In this document: in pieces, positions 41,154 through 49,915 of the stretch
Layout: every line of letters starts with the position of its first letter
Position numbering within the stretch: position 1 is the first letter of the stretch
Source of the DNA: Symbioplanes lichenis
Lineage (GTDB): Bacteria; Actinomycetota; Actinomycetes; Mycobacteriales; Micromonosporaceae
Assembly: GCF_030709675.1 (NCBI RefSeq)
Contig: NZ_JAUZQD010000015.1
Coordinates: 186,001 to 250,000, forward strand
Direction of reading: 5' to 3'
DNA length: 64,000 bases
Program-made: the position numbers and the translations under genes
The notes under the pieces: model-generated
What the model was told of the DNA's origin: nothing
The model's database searches: none
The model's input: the letters and a program-made list of their open reading frames with translations, nothing else

Positions 41154-41702
41154 ATGTCTTTGGGAGACGAGGACGCCAAGCGGCAGGCGGCGCTGCGGGC
41201 GATGGCCCATCCCGTACGCCTCCAGATCCTGTCCCTGCTCACCGGCAGCTCGATGACCGCCGCCGAGGTGGCGCGCGAGCTCGGACTCACGCACGCCAAC
41301 GCCAGCTATCACCTGCGGAACCTGCTGCACGGAGGCCTGATCGTCCCCGACGGCGAGGAGCGGATCCGGGGCGGCGTGGCAAAGCGCTACCGCTACCAGG
41401 GCGAGCGGGACCGCGGCACGGACAAGCCCCGGCCACTGGATGCCGCGGGTGCCGAGGCCCAGCGCGCGCTGCTGATCGCGTTCGCCAACGAGCTGATCCG
41501 GCGGACGTCCGAGGCGGATCTGACTGTCGGCAGCACGGTGACCGATGCGGAGCTGTGGGTCACTCCGGAGGCGTACCAGGACGTGCGCGACAAGATCACC
41601 GAGGCCAGCCGGGCCTTGCACGCGGCGGCACAGGCCCCGCGGACACCGGGGGCCATCCGCACGAGCACCACGATCGCCATGTTCCGGATGGAGGACAAGT
41701 GA
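41154..41702 (+). CDS. ArsR-family winged-helix regulator
   Basis: A 182-residue protein with an N-terminal ArsR/HTH_20-like winged helix (ALRAMAHPVRLQILSLLTGSSMTAAEVARELGLTHANASYHLRNL) and a C-terminal region without Cys metal ligands, so it is not a classical metal sensor. It overlaps the MFS gene (GTGA), forming a regulator-exporter operon. The effector is unknown. Confidence 0.87.
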   Translation: MSLGDEDAKRQAALRAMAHPVRLQILSLLTGSSMTAAEVARELGLTHANASYHLRNLLHGGLIVPDGEERIRGGVAKRYRYQGERDRGTDKPRPLDAAGAEAQRALLIAFANELIRRTSEADLTVGSTVTDAELWVTPEAYQDVRDKITEASRALHAAAQAPRTPGAIRTSTTIAMFRMEDK

Positions 41703-42931
41703 GCGTGCTGGCGCCTCTGCGGCATGCGCCCTACCGCTTCCTGCTCGCCGGCCGTACGGTCAACGCCCTCGGCAACGCCGTCGCGCCCGTCGCTCTCGCC
41801 TTCGCCGTGCTGGATCTCACGGGTTCGGCGAGCGATCTCGGGCTCGTCGTCGGCGCGCGCGTGCTCGTCAACGTGCTGTTCCTGCTCTTCGGCGGAACAC
41901 TCGCCGACCGGCTGCCGCGCTATCTGCTGATGGTCGGGTCCAGCCTCGCGGCGGCGGTCACCCAGGGCGCGGTGGCGCTCTTAATTCTTTCCGGTACGGC
42001 CACCATCCCGCTGCTGCTGGCGCTGGGTGCCGTGAACGGGATGGTCAGCGCCCTCGCGCTACCGGCCTCGTCGGCGATCCTGCCTCAGCTCGTTCCGGCC
42101 GAGGTCCGCCAGCAGGCCAACGCCCTCACCCGGTTGTTCTTCAACGGGGCTGCGATTCTCGGCGCACCCCTGGGCGGGGTCCTCGTGGCAGCGACCGGCG
42201 CCGGCTGGGGCATCGCCGTCGACGCCGTGTGCTTCCTGGTGGCGGCGCTGCTCTTCGCCCGTCTGCGCCCGGCCGCCGTGGCGACCGCGGTCGAGGAGCG
42301 GACCAGCATCGTCACCGAGTTGCGGGAGGGCTGGACGGAGTTCCGGTCCCGTACCTGGCTGTGGGTGGTTGTCCTCGCCTTCATGGTGATCAACGCGTGC
42401 CTGAGTGGCGGGATCAATGTCCTCGGCCCGGTGGTTGCGGACGACACGATCGGACGCCGGCTGTGGGGCGTGGTGCTCGGCGCGGAAACGCTGGGCATGG
42501 CGCTCGGGGCGATCGTCGCCATGCGGCTGCGGGTCCGGCGACTGTTGTTCTTCGGAGCGGTCAGCACGGCGTTCATCGCCCTGCCGCTGCTGACCCTGGG
42601 AGTGGTGCCGCACATCGTGCCGCTGCTGGTCGCCATGTTCGTCGCGGGGCTCATGATCGAGCAGTTCAGCGTCGCGTGGGAGACGACGATGCAGGAACAT
42701 GTGCCGGCCGGGAAACTCGCGCGCGTCTACTCGTACGACATGGTGGGGTCCTTTCTCGCGATCCCGCTCGGGCAGGTCGTGGCGGGACCCGTGGCGGAGG
42801 CCGTGGGTGTGGAGGCGACGCTGGTCGGGGCGGCGGTGCTCGTGGGGCTCGCGGTGCTCGGCATGGTGACCAGCCGCGATGTGCGTACCCTCCGGCACGA
42901 GATCGTGCCCGTGAAAGAATTGACGGCGTGA
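41699..42931 (+). CDS. MFS transporter
   Basis: A 410-residue major facilitator with about 12 hydrophobic segments (VNALGNAVAPVALAFAVLDL; GTLADRLPRYLLMVGSSLA; GLGMVTSRDVRTLR end). The RFLLAGRTVNALGN start and GGTLADRLPRY motif A resemble the drug-efflux MFS (EntS/MdtG-type) group. GTG start overlaps the regulator stop. Its stop overlaps purB as GTGA. Substrate unknown. Confidence 0.88.
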   Translation: MSVLAPLRHAPYRFLLAGRTVNALGNAVAPVALAFAVLDLTGSASDLGLVVGARVLVNVLFLLFGGTLADRLPRYLLMVGSSLAAAVTQGAVALLILSGTATIPLLLALGAVNGMVSALALPASSAILPQLVPAEVRQQANALTRLFFNGAAILGAPLGGVLVAATGAGWGIAVDAVCFLVAALLFARLRPAAVATAVEERTSIVTELREGWTEFRSRTWLWVVVLAFMVINACLSGGINVLGPVVADDTIGRRLWGVVLGAETLGMALGAIVAMRLRVRRLLFFGAVSTAFIALPLLTLGVVPHIVPLLVAMFVAGLMIEQFSVAWETTMQEHVPAGKLARVYSYDMVGSFLAIPLGQVVAGPVAEAVGVEATLVGAAVLVGLAVLGMVTSRDVRTLRHEIVPVKELTA

Positions 42932-44349
42932 GCATCCCGAACGTCCTCGCCAGCCGCTATGCCTCCGCCGACCTCGTGGCCCTCTGGTCGCCGGAGGAGA
43001 AGATCCGGATGGAGCGCCGGCTCTGGCTGGCGGTCCTGCGCGCCCAGCGTGACCTCGGCGTCGCGCTGCCCGACGGGGTCGTCGAGGCCTACGAGCGGGT
43101 CGTCGACGACGTCGACCTGGCGAGCATCGCGGAGCGTGAGCGCGTCACCCGGCACGACGTCAAGGCGCGGATCGAGGAGTTCAGCGCGCTCGCCGGCCAC
43201 GAGCACATCCACAAGGGAATGACCTCCCGGGACCTCACCGAGAATGTCGAGCAGCTGCAGGTTCGTGCGTCGCTCGAGCTGATCCGCGGCCGGATCGTCG
43301 CCGCCCTCGCCCGGCTGGCCGAGCTGGCCGTGACGCACAGCGATCTCGTCATGACCGGTCGCTCGCACAACGTCGCGGCGCAGGCCACGACGCTCGGGAA
43401 GCGCTTCGCCAGCGCGGCGGAAGAGCTGCTCATCGCGTACGAGCGGCTGTCCGACCTGATCGACCGCTATCCCCTGCGGGGCATCAAGGGCCCGGTGGGT
43501 ACGTCCGCCGACCAGCTGGACCTCTTCGACGGCGACGCCGCCAAGGTGGCCGAGCTGGAGCGCAAGGTCGCCGAGCACCTGGGCTTCGAGCGGGTGCTGA
43601 CCAGCGTGGGCCAGGTCTACCCGCGGTCGCTCGACTTCGACGTGGTCTCCGCGCTGGCGCAGGTCGTCGCGGCCCCGTCGTCGCTGGCCACCACGATCCG
43701 GCTGATGGTCGGCCAGGAGCTGGTGACCGAGGGCTTCAAGCCGGGCCAGGTCGGCTCGTCGGCCATGCCCCACAAGATGAACACCCGCTCGTCCGAGCGC
43801 GTCAACGGTCTCGCGGTGATCGTGCGCGGCTACCTGTCGATGGTCGGTGAGCTGGCCGGCGACCAGTGGAACGAGGGCGACGTCTCGTGCTCGGTGGTTC
43901 GCCGGGTGGCGTTGCCCGACGCGTTCTTCGCGACGGACGGGCTGTTCCAGACGTTCCTGACGGTGCTCGACGAGTTCGGGGCGTACCCGGCGGTGATCGC
44001 CCGGGAGCTCGACCGCTTCCTGCCGTTCCTCACCACCACGAAGATCCTGGTCGCCGCGGCCCGCAAGGGCGTCGGGCGCGAGGTGGCCCACGAGGCCATC
44101 AAGGAGCACGCCGTCGCGGTGGCCCTCGCCATGCGCGAGAAGGGCCTCGCCGAGAACGACCTCTTCGACCGGCTCGCCGGTGACGAGCGTCTCGGGCTGT
44201 CGCGCGCCGAGATCGACACCCTGGTCGCCGACCGTGCCGCCTTCGTCGGTGCGGCTCCGGCGCAGGTGGAGGCGGTTGTCGCCCGGATCGCTGCCATCGT
44301 CGCGGCGGATCCGGCCGCCGCTTCCTACTCGCCGGCCCCCATCCTGTGA
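42928..44349 (+). CDS. purB: Adenylosuccinate lyase
   Basis: PurB (473 residues) removes fumarate from adenylosuccinate and from SAICAR. The SSAMPHKMNTRSSERV fumarate-lyase signature, TGRSHNVAAQATTLGKR and HIHKGMTSRDLTENVEQ are present. The GTG start at 42928 overlaps the MFS stop (GTGA), so purB is translationally coupled to the ArsR-MFS operon, an unusual arrangement. A terminator follows. Confidence 0.95.
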   Translation: MSIPNVLASRYASADLVALWSPEEKIRMERRLWLAVLRAQRDLGVALPDGVVEAYERVVDDVDLASIAERERVTRHDVKARIEEFSALAGHEHIHKGMTSRDLTENVEQLQVRASLELIRGRIVAALARLAELAVTHSDLVMTGRSHNVAAQATTLGKRFASAAEELLIAYERLSDLIDRYPLRGIKGPVGTSADQLDLFDGDAAKVAELERKVAEHLGFERVLTSVGQVYPRSLDFDVVSALAQVVAAPSSLATTIRLMVGQELVTEGFKPGQVGSSAMPHKMNTRSSERVNGLAVIVRGYLSMVGELAGDQWNEGDVSCSVVRRVALPDAFFATDGLFQTFLTVLDEFGAYPAVIARELDRFLPFLTTTKILVAAARKGVGREVAHEAIKEHAVAVALAMREKGLAENDLFDRLAGDERLGLSRAEIDTLVADRAAFVGAAPAQVEAVVARIAAIVAADPAAASYSPAPIL

Positions 44350-44351
44350 AA

Positions 44352-44386
44352 AAGGGCCGGCCCCTGGGGGAATGGGCCGGCCCCTT
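44352..44386. terminator. Terminator between purB and protease gene
   Basis: AAGGGCCGGCCC at 44352-44363 pairs with GGGCCGGCCCCTT at 44374-44386 (one bulged C) around a ten-base loop. It lies between convergent genes and should act both ways. Confidence 0.82.
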
Positions 44387-44398
44387 CTCGCCGCGACG

Positions 44399-45082
44399 TC
44401 AGACGCCGGCGACGCTCGTGATCCAGCTGCGGTTGTAGGCGACGCTGCCGTAGTACTGCGCGGTCGTGCCATTCGCCGTGGAGGCGACGCCGACCTGGGC
44501 GCCGTTGTAGACCTGCGGGCCGCCGGAGTCGCCGCGCCACGCGTTGCCGTTGATCCGGGTGCTGCCGATCGCGCGGCCTCCGTAGGCGTCCGTCTGGTTG
44601 GTCGAGGTGACCTGGACCGTCGCCGTCTTCAGCACGGTGCTGGCGTCGCAGCCGCTGTAGCAGGTCATGCCCCAGCCGTAGATCGAGTTGGTCGAGCCGA
44701 CCGGCGGGTAGGAGCTCGACAGCGGCATGTAGGTCGTCGAGACCGAGCTGCTCAGCCGCATCAGCGCCAGGTCGTTCTGGGTGACGGTCGACGACACGGT
44801 ACGGGTCACCCCGCCCGAGGTGCGGTTGACGCTGCCGATCCGGACCGACATCGTGCCGCTGATGCAGTGCCGCGCGGTGAGCACGTAGTTGGCCGAGATG
44901 ATCGTGCCGGAGCAGGTGAAGCTGCCGTTGCTGAAGACGGCGGCCGCCCACGGGGCCGACGCGACGGTGGACCCGCCGATGATCTTCTGAGGGCCGTCGT
45001 CCGCGGCGAGTGCGGCGGAGGGTACGGCCAGTGCGCCGGTCAGGGCGGCGGCCAGTGAGGCGACGACGGTGCGGATGCGCAC
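44399..45082 (-). CDS. Secreted trypsin-like serine protease
   Basis: The 227-residue precursor has a signal peptide (RTVVASLAAALTGALAVPSAALA), a short propeptide and the chymotrypsin-fold protease: IIGGSTVASAPWAAAV start, catalytic His in YVLTARHC, Asp in QNDLALM, and Ser in GDSGGP. Cys pairs (C in GSFTC / RHC; CYSGC) fit trypsin disulphides. It would be exported and probably processed after the propeptide. Specificity cannot be told. It is convergent with purB and divergent from purS. Confidence 0.93.
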   Translation of the reverse strand: MRIRTVVASLAAALTGALAVPSAALAADDGPQKIIGGSTVASAPWAAAVFSNGSFTCSGTIISANYVLTARHCISGTMSVRIGSVNRTSGGVTRTVSSTVTQNDLALMRLSSSVSTTYMPLSSSYPPVGSTNSIYGWGMTCYSGCDASTVLKTATVQVTSTNQTDAYGGRAIGSTRINGNAWRGDSGGPQVYNGAQVGVASTANGTTAQYYGSVAYNRSWITSVAGV

Positions 45083-45365
45083 GCCGGGCTCCTTCCGAAC
45101 GGATCGATGCTCGGTGACATCGACTCTTGTCGAGGCACGCTACGGTCCGATCCGGCGGTGTGACTACACGTCATCCAGTACCTATCACGGTGTGATGACC
45201 GTCCCCGTCCGTGGTGGAGATCACCGTCGAGATGCCCTGCTCAGTGGCCGTTCGGTCGGCCTGCCGACACCAGCCGAGAAGTTGATCGGCGGTCGCACAA
45301 GGTAGGCTTCTGACGCTCGCCCCTTCGAGGGCCATCCAACTGCGCGCCAACAGTCAGGAGTGCCC

Positions 45366-45632
45366 GTGGCTCGCGTCGTCGTCGACGTCATGCTCAAGCC
45401 GGAGATCCTCGATCCGCAGGGCCAGGCAGTGGCGAATGCGCTGCCCCGGCTCGGCGTGAGCGACGTCTCCTCCGTGCGCATCGGCCGCCGCATCGAGATC
45501 GAGTTCGCCGGTGAACCCGACCTCGCCACCGCCCGCGAGATCGCCGACAAGCTGCTCGCCAACCCGGTCATCGAGGACTTCTCGATCCGGGTGGAGGAGC
45601 AGGCCGGCGACGCTGCCTCCGTGAGCGCGTGA
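45366..45632 (+). CDS. purS: FGAM synthase subunit PurS
   Basis: An 88-residue subunit of the FGAM synthase complex with PurQ and PurL. Begins VARVVVDVMLKPEILDPQGQ. The GTG at 45366 has AGGAG six bases upstream; an upstream GTG at 45360 is less likely. The stop overlaps the purQ start as GTGA, so purS-Q-L is one operon. Confidence 0.95.
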   Translation: MARVVVDVMLKPEILDPQGQAVANALPRLGVSDVSSVRIGRRIEIEFAGEPDLATAREIADKLLANPVIEDFSIRVEEQAGDAASVSA

Positions 45633-46339
45633 CCATGCGCATCGGAGTTGTCACCTTCCCCGGTTCCCTCGACGACGGCGACGCCGCCCGTGCGGTGCGG
45701 ATCGCCGGGGGCGAGGCCGTCCGGCTCTGGCACGGCGACGCCGACCTGCACGGCGTCGACGCGGTGGTCCTGCCCGGCGGCTTCTCCTACGGCGACGCGC
45801 TGCGGTGCGGCGCCATCGCCCGGTTCGCGCCGGTGATGGAGACGATCGTCGACGCCGCCCGCGGCGGCCTGCCGGTGCTCGGCATCTGCAACGGCTTCCA
45901 GGTCCTCTGCGAGGCCCACCTGCTGCCGGGTGCCCTCACCCGCAACCAGCACCTGCACTTCCGCAACCGCGACCAGCACCTGCGGATCGGCACGACGGAG
46001 ACCGCCTGGACCAGCAACTTCACCGAGGGCGAGGAGATCCTCATCCCCGTGAAGAACGGTGAGGGCTGCTTCGTCGCCGACACCAAGACGCTCGACGCGC
46101 TCGAGGCCGAGGGCCGCATCGTCGCGTGGTACACGCGCGGCAACCCGAACGGCTCGCAGCGCGACATCGCCGCGATCACCAACGAGGCGGGCAACGTGGT
46201 CGGCATCATGCCGCACCCGGAGCACGCGGTGGAGGCGCTGACCGGCCCCTCCCTCGACGGCCTCGGCTTCTTCACCTCAGCCCTGCGGCACCTGGCCGGA
46301 GCCGCGGGCGGGCAGCTCACAGGGGGAGCGACTCGATGA
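45629..46339 (+). CDS. purQ: FGAM synthase glutaminase subunit PurQ
   Basis: A 236-residue class I glutamine amidotransferase that supplies ammonia to PurL. The nucleophile motif is VLGICNGFQVLCE and the His/Glu pair is in MPHPEHAVE. GTG at 45629 overlaps the purS stop; an ATG six bases later (45635) is equally plausible as the true start. The stop overlaps purL as ATGA. Confidence 0.95.
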   Translation: MTMRIGVVTFPGSLDDGDAARAVRIAGGEAVRLWHGDADLHGVDAVVLPGGFSYGDALRCGAIARFAPVMETIVDAARGGLPVLGICNGFQVLCEAHLLPGALTRNQHLHFRNRDQHLRIGTTETAWTSNFTEGEEILIPVKNGEGCFVADTKTLDALEAEGRIVAWYTRGNPNGSQRDIAAITNEAGNVVGIMPHPEHAVEALTGPSLDGLGFFTSALRHLAGAAGGQLTGGATR

Positions 46340-49110
46340 CCACCCAGCCCGACACCGTGACCGGCGCCGGGGAGGCCAAGCTTTCCGCCACGGCCTTCGC
46401 CGCGACCGACGTGCTGGCCGGCGACATCGACACCGTCGAGCAGGCCGCCAAGACGCCGGACGAGCTGCAGCCGCACACCGAGCTGGGGCTCAAGGACGAC
46501 GAGTACGACCGGATCCGCCAGATCCTCGGCCGCCGTCCCACCGCGTCCGAGCTCGCGATGTACTCGATCATGTGGAGCGAGCACTGCTCCTACAAGTCGA
46601 GCAAGGTGCACCTGCGCCAGTTCGGTGAGAAGGCCCCGAAGAACACCCGCATGCTCGCCGGCATCGGGGAGAACGCGGGCGTGGTCCAGATCTCCGACGA
46701 CCTGGCCGTCACGTTCAAGGTCGAGTCGCACAACCACCCGAGCTACGTCGAGCCCTACCAGGGCGCGGCGACCGGCGTCGGCGGCATCGTGCGCGACATC
46801 CTCGCCATGGGCGCCCGCCCGGTCGCGGTCATGGACCCGCTGCGCTTCGGTGCCGCGGACCACCCCGACACCGCGCGCGTGCTGCCCGGCGTCGTCGCCG
46901 GCATCGGTGGCTACGGCAACTGCCTGGGCCTGCCCAACATCGGCGGCGAGATCGTCTTCGACCCGACCTACCAGGGCAACCCGCTGGTCAACGCCCTGAG
47001 CATCGGCGTGCTGCCGGTCGAGCGCCTCCAGCACAAGGAGGCCGCCGGCATCGGCAACATCGTCGTGCTGCTCGGTGCGCGCACCGGCCGCGACGGCATC
47101 GGCGGCGTGTCCGTGCTGGCCTCGGCGACCTTCGACGAGGGGGCCGAGCAGCGCCGCCCGTCGGTGCAGGTCGGCGACCCCTTCATGGAGAAGCTGCTCA
47201 TCGAGAGCTGCCTCGAGCTCTATGACGCCGGGCTCGTGGCCGGCATCCAGGACCTCGGCGGCGCGGGCCTGACCTGCGCGCTCACCGAGACGGCCGCCGC
47301 CGCCGGCACCGGCATGCGGGTCTGGCTGGAGCGGGTGCCGCTGCGCGAGGCGTCCATGTCGCCGACCGAGATCCTGGCCAGCGAGTCGCAGGAGCGCATG
47401 CTCCTCATCGTCAACCCGGACAAGCTCGACGAGGTGCTGGCCGTCGCCGAGAAGTGGGGCGTCTGGGCCACCGCGATCGGCGAGGTCACCCCGAGCGAGA
47501 CCGAGGGCGAGCCCGGCCGCCTGGTGATCAGCTGGAACGACCACGTCGTGGTGGACGTGCCCCCGGGCTCGCTCGCCGACGACGGCCCGGTCTACGCCCG
47601 GCCGATCCGCGAGCCCGGCGACCTGATCCTGCTGCAGGCCGACCGGGCCGAGACGCTGCCCCGCCCGGCCTCGCCGGAGGAGCTGCGCGAGACCGTCCTG
47701 CGGATGATCGCCTCGCCCAACCTCTGCGACAAGACGTGGGTCACCGAGCAGTACGACCGCTACGTCCTGGGCAACACGGTGCTGGCGCAGCCCGAGGACG
47801 CCGGTGTCCTGCGCATCGACGAGAAGACCGGGCTGGGCGTCGCGCTGTCGGTCGACGGCAACGGTCGCTACGCGCGCCTCGACCCGTACGAGGGGGCGAA
47901 GCTGGCCCTGGCCGAGGCCTACCGCAACGTCGTCGTCACCGGCGCCGAGCCGGTCGCCGTCACCGACTGCCTCAACTTCGGCTCGCCCGAGGACCCGGCC
48001 GTCATGTGGCAGTTCGCCGAGGCCGTCCGCGGCCTCGCTGACGGCTGCCAGGAGCTGGGCATCCCGGTGACCGGCGGCAACGTCAGCTTCTACAACCAGA
48101 CCGGCGCCGCGGCGATCCACCCCACCCCGGTGGTGGGCGTGCTCGGCATCCTGGACGACGTGGCCAAGCGGGTGCCGATGGGCTTCCCGCCGCCGCCCGG
48201 CGCGGAGGGCGACCTGCTCTTCGTGCTCGGCACCACCACGGACGAGCTCTCCGGCTCCGAGTGGGCCTGGGTCACCCACGGTCACCTCGGGGGCAAGCCG
48301 CCCAAGGTGGACCTCGCCGCCGAGCAGCGCCTCGGCAAGCTCCTGGCCCAGGCGGCCGAGCGCGAGTTCGTCGTGGCCGCGCACGACCTCTCCGACGGCG
48401 GTCTCTCCCAGGTCCTCGTCGAGTCGGCCCTGCGCCGCAACGTGGGCGCCAAGGTCACGCTGCCCGGTGACGCCCGCACCGCCCCCTTCGTCTGGCTGTT
48501 CAGCGAGTCGGCGGGCCGCGCGCTCGTCGTCGTGCCCCGCGGCCACGAGACGGCGTTCCGGGCCCTCGCCGAGGAGCACGGCGTCCCGGTCACCGCGCTC
48601 GGCGTGACCACCGAGGAGCAGGTCCTCGACATCGAGGGCCAGTTCGCGATCGGCCTCGACGAGCTGCGCACCGCCTTCACCGGCACGATGCGCCGCCTCT
48701 TCGGCGGCCCGGCCGAGCTGGGCGCCGAGTCGGCGACGGTGGCCTCGGTCTCCGCCATCTCCGCCACCGCGGACCCGAGCTTCACCTCCGCCCCGATCAC
48801 GGCCGCCGGCCCGTCGGAAGCGGCCGGCGCGTCGCAGGCTGCCTCGGCGCAGGGCGCTCCCTCGTCGGACGCGGTCGGATCGTCGCAGGCGGCCGGCGCG
48901 TCGGAGATCGCCTCGTCGGCGTCCGGCGGCTCCAACACGGCTGGTGTCTCCGGCACGGCTGGTGTCTCCGGCGCAGCTGGTGGCTCGGGTGCGGCCGGCG
49001 GCTCGGAGCCGGCGGCGTCGCTCCCGGGCGGGCCGGTCGACTCCAGCCCGGCGCAGGCTCCGGCGCCGAGTGACAAGGCCACCGAGGCGGAGAAGCCCAC
49101 CCAGGACTGA
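46336..49110 (+). CDS. purL: FGAM synthase large subunit PurL with Ala/Ser-rich C-terminal extension
   Basis: The 924-residue protein holds the PurL ATPase/AIR-synthase-like repeats (MWSEHCSYKSSK; FKVESHNHPS; GVGGIVRDILAMGARP; TGGNVSFYNQTG). Typical small-type PurL is about 740-770 residues. Here about 130-150 extra C-terminal residues are Ala/Ser/Gly/Thr-rich (SQAAGASEIASSASGGSNTA; VSGTAGVSGAAGG) and end in ATEAEKPTQD. The DNA of the extension contains tandem repeats. Translation is coupled to purQ (ATGA). Confidence 0.95.
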   Translation: MTTQPDTVTGAGEAKLSATAFAATDVLAGDIDTVEQAAKTPDELQPHTELGLKDDEYDRIRQILGRRPTASELAMYSIMWSEHCSYKSSKVHLRQFGEKAPKNTRMLAGIGENAGVVQISDDLAVTFKVESHNHPSYVEPYQGAATGVGGIVRDILAMGARPVAVMDPLRFGAADHPDTARVLPGVVAGIGGYGNCLGLPNIGGEIVFDPTYQGNPLVNALSIGVLPVERLQHKEAAGIGNIVVLLGARTGRDGIGGVSVLASATFDEGAEQRRPSVQVGDPFMEKLLIESCLELYDAGLVAGIQDLGGAGLTCALTETAAAAGTGMRVWLERVPLREASMSPTEILASESQERMLLIVNPDKLDEVLAVAEKWGVWATAIGEVTPSETEGEPGRLVISWNDHVVVDVPPGSLADDGPVYARPIREPGDLILLQADRAETLPRPASPEELRETVLRMIASPNLCDKTWVTEQYDRYVLGNTVLAQPEDAGVLRIDEKTGLGVALSVDGNGRYARLDPYEGAKLALAEAYRNVVVTGAEPVAVTDCLNFGSPEDPAVMWQFAEAVRGLADGCQELGIPVTGGNVSFYNQTGAAAIHPTPVVGVLGILDDVAKRVPMGFPPPPGAEGDLLFVLGTTTDELSGSEWAWVTHGHLGGKPPKVDLAAEQRLGKLLAQAAEREFVVAAHDLSDGGLSQVLVESALRRNVGAKVTLPGDARTAPFVWLFSESAGRALVVVPRGHETAFRALAEEHGVPVTALGVTTEEQVLDIEGQFAIGLDELRTAFTGTMRRLFGGPAELGAESATVASVSAISATADPSFTSAPITAAGPSEAAGASQAASAQGAPSSDAVGSSQAAGASEIASSASGGSNTAGVSGTAGVSGAAGGSGAAGGSEPAASLPGGPVDSSPAQAPAPSDKATEAEKPTQD

Positions 49111-49134
49111 TCCGCCCCGAACGGTTCCGCACGA

Positions 49135-49170
49135 CGCCACGGCCGGCCCTTCACCGGGTCAGCCGTGGCG
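49135..49170. terminator. Terminator after purL
   Basis: CGCCACGGC at 49135-49143 pairs with GCCGTGGCG at 49162-49170 (9 bp), loop 18. It lies between convergent purL and the GNAT gene and may serve both. Confidence 0.7.
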
Positions 49171-49178
49171 TTCGTCGT

Positions 49179-49646
49179 TCACGGCCGGTGGGCCAGGTCG
49201 AGCACGCCGACGGTCTGACCGCCGCTCTGCTCACCGGTCATCGAGAAGCCGAGCTTGAGATAGAACTCCTCGGGTCCACCGGCGCGCGGCTCCCACGTCA
49301 CGTAGACCCGGCTGCCACCCCGCTCCCGGATCTTGGCGCACACGGCCTCGACGGCGTAGCGCCCGTACCCCCTGCCCTGCTCCCCGGCGGCGATGGTGAG
49401 TCGCCACAGCCCGGAGCGCATGTCGTCCGGATCGCTCTCGGGCCGCCACGGAATGTCCAGAAAGGCCATCAGGAAGCCCACGAGCCGATCCCCGTCATAG
49501 ATCAGGCGCGGCCAGGCGTACTCGGCGAAGACATATGCCTCCGCCAGCGACTTCACGACCGGCGCGACCAGATCCTCCTGATCGGGTCGTACGGACAGGG
49601 CGAGGGCTGCCTCATAGTTCGCCGGCGTGGGCGCTTCCAACCGCAT
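49179..49646 (-). CDS. GNAT-family acetyltransferase
   Basis: A 155-residue protein from ATG at 49646 (MRLEAPTPANYEAALALSVR), the usual start of polyamine-type GNAT enzymes. The acetyl-CoA binding region is LTIAAGEQGRGYGRYAVEAV, and the C-terminal region has RVYVTWEPRAGGPEEFYLKLGF. A frame continues upstream to 49757 but has unlikely composition and no family support. Substrate unknown. Confidence 0.87.
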   Translation of the reverse strand: MRLEAPTPANYEAALALSVRPDQEDLVAPVVKSLAEAYVFAEYAWPRLIYDGDRLVGFLMAFLDIPWRPESDPDDMRSGLWRLTIAAGEQGRGYGRYAVEAVCAKIRERGGSRVYVTWEPRAGGPEEFYLKLGFSMTGEQSGGQTVGVLDLAHRP

Positions 49647-49915
49647 GCGCCGGACCCAAATCCCCGGCCGCCACCGCTCACGACCGCTTTCCGCCGCGCC
49701 CCGAGCGTCCCGGGCCGTCCACTGACGACGCCCCGACCTGATCCGCGTCCAGCTCACAATGTGATCCGCGTTCCGCCCACGACGTGCGCCTGGTCGTCAT
49801 GCCCCGCGGCGTGGCCGGACGAGCCCATGAAAAAGCCGGCCCCGTCGCGATGACGAAGCCGGCCCTCAAGTGATTCATGTCGCGCAGTGCCGATCAGCCC
49901 GGCCGCGAGCCACTC

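Noticed and set aside
49647..49757. N-terminal extension of the GNAT gene to a start at 49757
   Set aside because: The added residues are Arg-rich and unlike the family; the GNAT domain starts at 49646.
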